DNA of 44,181 nt, taken from assembly GCA_944387545.1 (NCBI GenBank), contig CALXFE010000012.1, positions 1-44,181 of the forward strand, read 5' to 3'. The position numbers were made by a program, and so were the translations under genes. The notes under the pieces were generated by a model, which did not search any database, was not told the DNA's origin, and was given only the letters and a program-made list of their open reading frames with translations. This document shows, one piece after another, positions 35,359 through 41,055 of the stretch; positions within the stretch are counted from its first letter, which is position 1; every line of letters begins with the position of its first letter. This stretch comes from an uncultured Clostridia bacterium. GTDB lineage: Bacteria; Bacillota; Clostridia; TANB77; CAG-508.

Positions 35359-35386
35359 AAAGAAAGTATCACAAAATACTTTCTTT
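35359..35386 (-). terminator. Terminator after phosphofructokinase
   Basis: AAAGAAAGTAT / ATACTTTCTTT (11 bp, 6-base loop). On the minus strand the arm continues as TTTTTGTTTTATAA. Confidence 0.75.
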
Positions 35387-35435
35387 AAATATTCGATTGA
35401 AAAAGGGAAAATGCGTCTGTTCCCAAAATTCCGAT

Positions 35436-36578
35436 TTAGTCTCCTAAGCTAATTCCAATATCTCTTGCTGTTTTTACCAAATCGTCATCCATTGTTACAT
35501 ATCTGACATTACTTTCTGCTGTACCACCTTGAACAGCACCAATTTCTTTGTTTTCTCCAACAACGACTTCTAGTGGTACACAATCTAATTTTCCATTTTT
35601 AATAACAGTTAAAACACCAAATTTTCCTTCCATTGCAAGCTCTACTGCTTTTGCTCCATATTTTGTAGATAAAACTCTATCATATGCAGTTGGTGTTCCT
35701 CCTCTTTGCATATACCCTAGAATTGTACATCTTGATTCTAATCCTGTTAATTCTTGAAGTTCTTTTGCTACTCTGTTTCCTTCTCCGCCGAATTTAACGC
35801 TAATTCCTGCTTTATTGTCAATTCCTTCTGCTGAGTGTGTTGTTTGCTCAGCATCTTTTGGATGTGCTCCTTCCGATACAACCACAACACTAAATCTCTT
35901 TCCTTGTTCTTTTCTTTTATTAATTGCTTCTGATGCTTTATGAATGTCATATGGTATTTCTGGTATTAAGGCAACATCTGCTCCTCCAGAAATAGCAGAT
36001 TCTAATGCTATCCAACCTGCAAATCTCCCCATTACCTCTAATACCATAATTCTGTCATGTGTTTCTGCTGTAGTGTGTAATCTATCGATAGCTTCAGTTG
36101 CTACATGAACAGCTGTATTATATCCAAATGTCACATCTGTACAGGCTACGTCATTATCTATTGTTTTTGGTACGCCAATTGTATTGATTCCTTTTAAAAA
36201 TAAATCTCTTGCTGATTTTTGTGTACTATCTCCTCCTAATGTAAATACACAATCAAATCCTGCTTCTTTTACATTTTTAACACATTGATCTGATAAATCT
36301 TCATATGTCACGGTTCCATCTTCATGTTCTACTTTGTAATGGAAAACAATCGCATTTGTTGAAGATCCAATAATTGAACCTCCCTTTGGTAAAATCCCTG
36401 AAGCTTTTTCACTTCCATCTAATCGAATATAATTGTTTTTTACAAGTCCTCTGTATCCATCAATATAACCGTAACATTCTATTCCATTTGTTTCACATGT
36501 CTTTTTTATTGCTCTTATTACTGCATTAAATCCTGATACATCTCCACCATTAGCTAGTATCGCTACTTTCTTTAACAT
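35436..36578 (-). CDS. 6-phosphofructokinase
   Basis: 380 aa. Converts fructose-6-phosphate to the 1,6-bisphosphate, the committed step of glycolysis. Motifs: NGGDVSGFNAVIR at the start, GGDSTQKSA, PKTIDNDVACTD (catalytic Asp in TIDND), EVMGRFAGWIAL, and the late GYMQRGGTPTAYDR sugar-phosphate site. The residues that decide the phosphate donor are mixed: Lys in PKTIDND is typical of the PPi-dependent and mixed group III enzymes, while the GGD is followed by Ser instead of the Asp of classic PPi enzymes or the Gly of ATP enzymes. The donor is therefore undecided. AAGGGAGG precedes the ATG, and a terminator follows. Confidence 0.94.
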   Translation of the reverse strand: MLKKVAILANGGDVSGFNAVIRAIKKTCETNGIECYGYIDGYRGLVKNNYIRLDGSEKASGILPKGGSIIGSSTNAIVFHYKVEHEDGTVTYEDLSDQCVKNVKEAGFDCVFTLGGDSTQKSARDLFLKGINTIGVPKTIDNDVACTDVTFGYNTAVHVATEAIDRLHTTAETHDRIMVLEVMGRFAGWIALESAISGGADVALIPEIPYDIHKASEAINKRKEQGKRFSVVVVSEGAHPKDAEQTTHSAEGIDNKAGISVKFGGEGNRVAKELQELTGLESRCTILGYMQRGGTPTAYDRVLSTKYGAKAVELAMEGKFGVLTVIKNGKLDCVPLEVVVGENKEIGAVQGGTAESNVRYVTMDDDLVKTARDIGISLGD

Positions 36579-36798
36579 AAAAATCCTCCCTTTCTCTTGT
36601 TTATGTCCGTTTATTATTATATCAATATTATAAAAAATTACAATATTTTGGAAGGAATTTTTTTGTTTTTATTGGGCATATATAATCTAGTGCATAAAAT
36701 TAAGAAATCACTGCTAGATTATTCACTCTTACTAATATTTTTTATTTACTTTCATTGATATTTCTTCAGTTGGACTTGTTTATCTCTTTTTCCATCTT

Positions 36799-37293
36799 TT
36801 AAAAGTTTTTCAGGATATCTTTTACAAATTCCCAACGATTTTTAATAAATTGACCTTTTTGATATATATTTTCTATCTCTTCGTAAGTTGCCCATTTTAC
36901 ATCAGATACTTCCTCTTCTTGCATTATCACTTTATTTAAGTCTATATCTTGTCTAAGAAAATATGTATCTACCCACACATTCCCTGTTTTAAAGCAAGTT
37001 AATCGTTTTGCATCCTTTATATTCAATTTTACACCCAATTCTTCAAAAGCTTCTCTTTCAATCGTTTCTATACTTGTCTCGCCTTTTATGACAGAACCTC
37101 CTGTCATAGCCCATACATTAGGAGATAATCTTTTTTGAGGAGAACGTTTCTGAATTAAAATCTTATTTTCTGAATTTTTTATCCAGACATCTGCTCCTAA
37201 ATGATAAAATCCTTCTGGTACATGTTCTTCTCCTTTCACCATTGTTCTTCCTGTTTTATTTCCTTCACTATCTAATATATCCCATATTTCCAT
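36799..37293 (-). CDS. Nudix hydrolase (IPP isomerase-like branch)
   Basis: 164 aa from the ATG at 37293 (MEIWDILD), which has AAAGGGG upstream; the longer frame overlaps the preceding gene without a ribosome site. The Nudix box GGSVIKGETSIETIEREAFEEL follows the GX5EX7REUXEEXGU pattern near 66-88. The N-terminus (WDILDSEGNKTGRTMVKGE) is typical of the cytosolic Nudix group related to isopentenyl-diphosphate isomerase. The substrate is probably a nucleoside diphosphate derivative; not assignable. It is the last of a run of small housekeeping-type genes. Confidence 0.88.
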   Translation of the reverse strand: MEIWDILDSEGNKTGRTMVKGEEHVPEGFYHLGADVWIKNSENKILIQKRSPQKRLSPNVWAMTGGSVIKGETSIETIEREAFEELGVKLNIKDAKRLTCFKTGNVWVDTYFLRQDIDLNKVIMQEEEVSDVKWATYEEIENIYQKGQFIKNRWEFVKDILKNF

Positions 37294-37309
37294 GTTTTTC
37301 CCCTTTAAA

Positions 37310-37708
37310 TTAATCATTTTCAATAATTTCTACTAATATTCCATCTATATCTTGTATGAAGAAATATGGTTTTCCAAGTCTACCTTTTTTGATTTCAACT
37401 TTTTCGCAAATATGGTTATTTAATACAAATTCTTTTGCTTTTAAGATATTTTCTACTCCTAATGCAAAATGTTTTGTACCTATTACAGGCAAATCAGTTG
37501 CTATTGATTTTGCAGTTTCGGGGAATTCTTTATATTCTTTATAACAAAACATTTCTAACACGACATCATTTAATTTTAGCATTCTTATTCTTATGCTACT
37601 ATCCTCTGCATCCCAACTTTTCAATTCTTTAAATCCAAACTTTTTATAAAATTCTACACTTTTATCTATGTCAGACACACTAATGGCAATATGCTTTACA
37701 TTAAACAT
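37310..37708 (-). CDS. VOC-family (glyoxalase/dioxygenase fold) protein
   Basis: 132 aa with the two beta-alpha-beta-beta-beta repeats of the vicinal oxygen chelate fold. It begins VKHIAISVSDIDKSVEFYKKFGF, with a metal-binding His near position 6, the second half opens with TKHFALGVENI, and an acidic metal ligand is expected in the final strand (DIDGILVEII). This fold serves glyoxalases, extradiol dioxygenases and fosfomycin or bleomycin resistance proteins. Specificity is unknown. The stop is 17 bases before the Nudix start, so the two are probably co-transcribed. Confidence 0.85.
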   Translation of the reverse strand: MFNVKHIAISVSDIDKSVEFYKKFGFKELKSWDAEDSSIRIRMLKLNDVVLEMFCYKEYKEFPETAKSIATDLPVIGTKHFALGVENILKAKEFVLNNHICEKVEIKKGRLGKPYFFIQDIDGILVEIIEND

Positions 37709-37733
37709 CTTTTATTTCTCCTTTATTATAATT

Positions 37734-38066
37734 TTAATCTTTTTTATTTTTCTGTTTCGTTTCATCCTCTATCCACTTAAGAAACTTATCATTTCCTTCT
37801 CCTATATCATAAGCTATAATTTCACAAGTTTCATAATCATGTACATTTAATATTTCTTTTTCCACTTCTTTAAATAAATCTTTTTTCGTTTTCATTTGTA
37901 TAAAAAACTCTGGCTCTTTTACAATTTCACCTTTCCACCAATAACTACTTTCTATTTTGCTCATTTGACAACAACTAACCAATCTTTTTTCTAAAAGTGT
38001 ATTGATTATCTTATTCGCAATTTCCATTTTATCACAAGCAGTAGTAACTACACAAAACTTTGCCAT
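37734..38066 (-). CDS. cutA: Divalent-cation tolerance protein CutA
   Basis: 110 aa, a trimeric ferredoxin-like fold. Landmarks: VVTTACDKMEIANKI near the N-terminus, CCQM, the hallmark SYWWKGEIV, and FIQMKTKKDLF. CutA is linked to copper and other divalent cation tolerance, but its mechanism is unsettled. AAAGGAG precedes the ATG. It is co-directional with the VOC gene 25 bases downstream. Confidence 0.94.
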   Translation of the reverse strand: MAKFCVVTTACDKMEIANKIINTLLEKRLVSCCQMSKIESSYWWKGEIVKEPEFFIQMKTKKDLFKEVEKEILNVHDYETCEIIAYDIGEGNDKFLKWIEDETKQKNKKD

Positions 38067-38115
38067 AATTTTCTCCTTTATTCTCCTAATTCTTTTTTTA
38101 TTTCTTTTAACATTT

Positions 38116-38766
38116 TTACCCCTTTAACAAAGTATTATTTTTTATATAATCTGCTATTTCTTCAAAAACTTTATCTTGATGTAATATTGTATTTTTATGA
38201 TTATCTACAAAAAAATCAGATATTGTTTTTGAACCGTTTTTTATCAGTTTTTGTATTCTTTCATCTTCTAAAAGTTGTTTATTTTCTTCCTTATTTACAT
38301 CTAAACAATGTTCTTCACAATATAGCTTACATTGTATATCTGATTCTAACTTATCACACATTTTTGCAAAAATAGATTCTCTTGTTTTCATATTCTCAAA
38401 TTCTTCTATCAATTCTATTAACTCTTCTTTTTTTGTTAAATCTTTTAATACATCTTCTACTGCAATTTTTCCCATTTTTCTTTTTTCTTCATTTGTAACC
38501 TTATCAAATGGTGTAAAATCTTTTATCTCTATCTCTTCTAATTCATGAATGACAAGCATTTTGATTACTTTCATTAAATCTATTTTAAAATCATATTCTG
38601 AATCGATGGCAATTGCTAACATACATGTACCATAAATATGTTCTGCTACACTTTCTACTCTTTTTCTTTCAATATGCCATACTTTCCAACCATTTCTTAT
38701 TTTGTCTTTTAATGTTGATGCTAAAATATAGAAATGGATGATATTTTCTATTTTTTCTGTATTCAT
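38116..38766 (-). CDS. HD-domain phosphohydrolase with an HE variant
   Basis: 216 aa resembling YfbR-type HD hydrolases (5'-nucleotidase-like): NGWKVW..., VESVAEHIYG with the first metal His (His43), and a later Asp in CDKLESDIQ. The central HD doublet is HE (His74-Glu75 in VIHELEEIEIKD). Glu can still bind metal, so activity may remain, but the substitution is unusual. AGGAG precedes the ATG. It is probably co-transcribed with cutA downstream. Confidence 0.85.
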   Translation of the reverse strand: MNTEKIENIIHFYILASTLKDKIRNGWKVWHIERKRVESVAEHIYGTCMLAIAIDSEYDFKIDLMKVIKMLVIHELEEIEIKDFTPFDKVTNEEKRKMGKIAVEDVLKDLTKKEELIELIEEFENMKTRESIFAKMCDKLESDIQCKLYCEEHCLDVNKEENKQLLEDERIQKLIKNGSKTISDFFVDNHKNTILHQDKVFEEIADYIKNNTLLKG

Positions 38767-38913
38767 TTTCTTCTCCTATGATAATTCAACTATTTCTAAA
38801 TCATTTGGCACATAGATATTTCCCTCTCTTTTTTCATATTCTATCATACTTATAATTGTTTAGCAATACATTTTCATTTTCAAGAAAAGAGTGTGTTTAT
38901 TTTTTTCCTAAAA

Positions 38914-38924
38914 TATGGTATAAT
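38914..38924 (+). promoter_or_regulatory. Extended -10 promoter of the 183-aa orphan gene
   Basis: TGGTATAAT (38916-38924) is an extended -10 element, with only a weak -35 (TTTATT at 38896-38901, 17-bp spacer). It lies about 30 bases before the ATG. Confidence 0.6.
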
Positions 38925-38955
38925 CTATATTAACTAAATAAAGGAGGTATGCATA

Positions 38956-39507
38956 ATGGAAAGAATTTTTAAGCACGCACGGGAAGAAACCAAAAACATT
39001 CGAGTACTAATTAACTATCAGGAAATTTGCACTTATACCGTATTTTCCGAAACAGTTTATGAGGCTATCGGTAAGCATATGCCAATTAACCATTTAGTTA
39101 ACTCGATCCATGTTGCACAAGTTCAGGGTGAAAAGGATAGCTATCCAGAAATGATGGTCTACTATCAAGATCGCCTCGGACACAACATTGCTGTTACAAA
39201 TGATGACATTATTCATTTGTTGTTATCAAAGGATGGAAACCTTGAGTTAATGCCTGATGGTTCCATTATCTTGTGGAACGAACATACTATTGTTTCCACC
39301 ATTGATATGCAGCAATTTGATTCCCATGCAGAATTGAAAGATGTCCGTAAGAATTATTCTATCGTCTTCATTTCTGAGAGGTATATACTCTTAAGAGATA
39401 ATACTTCAAATAAAGATGATGTAAGAAAGTTCCGTACAGCAGTGGATCTTTCGGCGGGTAAGTACCCTGTAAAAATTCGTATTTCCAATACGAAGGAGAC
39501 TTGCTAA
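38956..39507 (+). CDS. Orphan hypothetical protein, 183 aa
   Basis: Unrecognised soluble protein with mixed alpha/beta composition and His/Tyr-rich segments; no signal peptide or membrane helix. AAGGAGG sits ideally before the ATG. Base composition is visibly less AT-rich than neighbours, with more C-ending codons. Codon 9 is an in-frame CGG (38980-38982); a +1 shift there would stop translation within about ten codons. Its stop codon lies in the loop of its own terminator, so the last residues (TKETC) are encoded by the stem. It resembles in style the orphan genes at 3947, 22441 and 25803. Function unknown. Confidence 0.72.
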   Translation: MERIFKHAREETKNIRVLINYQEICTYTVFSETVYEAIGKHMPINHLVNSIHVAQVQGEKDSYPEMMVYYQDRLGHNIAVTNDDIIHLLLSKDGNLELMPDGSIILWNEHTIVSTIDMQQFDSHAELKDVRKNYSIVFISERYILLRDNTSNKDDVRKFRTAVDLSAGKYPVKIRISNTKETC

Positions 39508-39530
39508 TATGGCAAGTCTCCTTCATTCTT
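39492..39530 (+). terminator. Terminator enclosing the stop codon of the 183-aa gene
   Basis: GAAGGAGACTTGC (39492-39504) pairs perfectly with GCAAGTCTCCTTC (39512-39524). The TAA stop (39505-39507) is in the 7-base loop. ATTCTTTTATTT follows. Confidence 0.9.
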
Positions 39531-39551
39531 TTATTTAAGTTTCTTTTTTTC

Positions 39552-39995
39552 TTATTTAATTTCTATATCTTCTATCTTTACTATATCTGCTAGAATATCA
39601 GCTCTTCTATTTTCTTCTGGCAAAAATCCTAAACTTATTATTTTATCTTCGCTCTCATAATCTTCAAATATACATTTTCCTTCTACATCTTTTCCAAACT
39701 CTATGTTCTTTATATATTGATTTCCTTCTCCTGTTTTATTGAAAACCATTTCATTATATTTTATTTTATTTTTCTCAATCTTTTTATAATTCATATTTTC
39801 AATAATATTTCCAATATATATTAAATCGTCATCTGGTATGATAACTAGTGTATCTCCTGTATTCATAATATATTTTATATAATATGCTTCACTATCCTCT
39901 TCAATTCCATAATACGTTTTAGTCTTAACTATATATTCTTTATCTTTTATCATTATTTTTGTGTTTTCTTTTATATTATCAATTAGTTCATTCAT
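39552..39995 (-). CDS. Hypothetical protein, 147 aa (DUF4178-like)
   Basis: Acidic, beta-rich protein. The pattern of MIKDKEYIVKTKTYYG, EAYYIKYIMNTGDTLVIIPDDDLIYIG and a late beta stretch resembles small DUF4178-type beta domains, but the match is only by eye. There is no signal peptide. AAAGGAGA precedes the ATG. It is a single gene convergent with the 183-aa orphan gene. Function unknown. Confidence 0.65.
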   Translation of the reverse strand: MNELIDNIKENTKIMIKDKEYIVKTKTYYGIEEDSEAYYIKYIMNTGDTLVIIPDDDLIYIGNIIENMNYKKIEKNKIKYNEMVFNKTGEGNQYIKNIEFGKDVEGKCIFEDYESEDKIISLGFLPEENRRADILADIVKIEDIEIK

Positions 39996-40218
39996 ACTAA
40001 ACTATCTCCTTTCATTTTTCATATATTTTAGCATATCTTTTTTAGTTTATCAATGTGAAAAAAGTAGTTAATTATGTAAAATACAAATTAAATCGTTTAA
40101 TTCTTTTATTTTTCAAGTATGAATCTTATATAAATTTAACAAAATTGATTTATTTTTTCTACATATTCTTCAGCTTTTATTTTAGAAATACAAAACATTT
40201 TTATCTTCTACTTTATTT

Positions 40219-40800
40219 CTATCTTCTTTGCAAAGACAAAGGCAATTCTAATCCATTGTTTTCTAATACATCTTTATTTTGTAAAACAATTTTTGTATCT
40301 CCATCAAATATAATTTTTCCATCTGCAATTAAGACTGTTCTATCACAAGTATCATAAATTAAATCCAAATCATGTGACGTAACAATTTTTGTTCCTTTTA
40401 AAGAATTTAATACATTAATAAATCTTCTTCTATTTTTAGGATCTAATGCAATTGTTGGTTCATCAAAAATCAATATATCTGGCTTCATAGATAAAACCGT
40501 TGCAATAATAGCATTGATTTTTTCTTTTAATATTTTCCTTTGCTCTACTAAAATTTCTCTTCTTTCTTTTATGGTTTTATCCCCTGCATCAAATAATTTT
40601 ATGTATCTTTTTAAAAAGCTGATTTCTAATCCTGCTGACCTCATACATTTTACGAATTGAATTCTTTGTAAATCTTCTTCTGTATAATTTCGAATACCAT
40701 TATTCCCTTTTGCAATTGGACCTATTAATCCTTCTCTTTCATAGTATCTTAAGGTATCTGTTGTTAAATCAAATTTTTCAGCTACTTCCGATATTTGCAT
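40219..40800 (-). CDS. MerR-family regulator fused to the C-terminal half of a CbiO-like ABC ATPase
   Basis: 193 aa from the ATG at 40800 (MQISEVAEKF) with AAAGGAG upstream. Residues 1-about 85 are a MerR winged helix and the start of its dimer helix (TTDTLRYYEREGLIGP, YTEEDLQRIQFVKCMRSAG). From about 90 the sequence becomes the second half of an energy-coupling cobalt/nickel-type ATPase: ATVLSMKPDILIFDEPT (Walker B), ALDP (D-loop), TSHD (H-loop) and the CbiO-like end ENNGLELPLSLQ. Walker A and the LSGG signature are missing, so it cannot be a normal ATPase. The join is in frame, inside KEKI/NAIIATV, suggesting a deletion between two genes or an assembly chimera. The MerR-type promoter upstream is intact. 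Confidence 0.8.
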   Translation of the reverse strand: MQISEVAEKFDLTTDTLRYYEREGLIGPIAKGNNGIRNYTEEDLQRIQFVKCMRSAGLEISFLKRYIKLFDAGDKTIKERREILVEQRKILKEKINAIIATVLSMKPDILIFDEPTIALDPKNRRRFINVLNSLKGTKIVTSHDLDLIYDTCDRTVLIADGKIIFDGDTKIVLQNKDVLENNGLELPLSLQRR

Positions 40801-40867
40801 AAAATCTCTCCTTTCTATCAAATCATAAAATCTTATAAATTTTTATCTCTTTTTATATTACATATAT

Positions 40868-40898
40868 TATATATCACTTAGAGTTTACTTTAAGTCAA
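40868..40898 (-). promoter_or_regulatory. MerR-type promoter with 19-bp spacer and dyad
   Basis: Minus-strand TTGACT (40893-40898) and TATATA (40868-40873) are 19 bp apart, the over-long spacing typical of MerR-activated promoters. The spacer holds an inverted repeat, ACTTAGAGT (40876-40884) and ACTTTAAGT (40887-40895), one mismatch, 2-base centre. Probably the autoregulatory operator of the fused regulator. Confidence 0.75.
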
Positions 40899-41007
40899 TA
40901 GTTTTTATACATTTTTTTATTTTTTTCATTTTTTATAAATTCGGTTAGAAACAATAGCGTAAAGATTTTAGAAGCATATCCAAATTTCTTTTTTCAGATA
41001 TTACATT

Positions 41008-41052
41008 AAAAAAAGGAAAATTGAGTAAACAATTCCCCAAAATTCCCTTTTT
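41008..41052 (-). terminator. Terminator after penicillin-binding protein 1A
   Basis: On the minus strand AAAAAGGGAA pairs imperfectly with TTTTCCTTTTTTT, with an inner AATTG / CAATT stem, a few bases past the stop codon. Confidence 0.55.
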
Positions 41053-41055
41053 AAT

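Noticed and set aside
40055..40357. Plus-strand frame before and across the MerR-fusion gene
   Set aside because: It overlaps the better-supported minus-strand gene, has low-complexity hydrophobic composition and no ribosome site.
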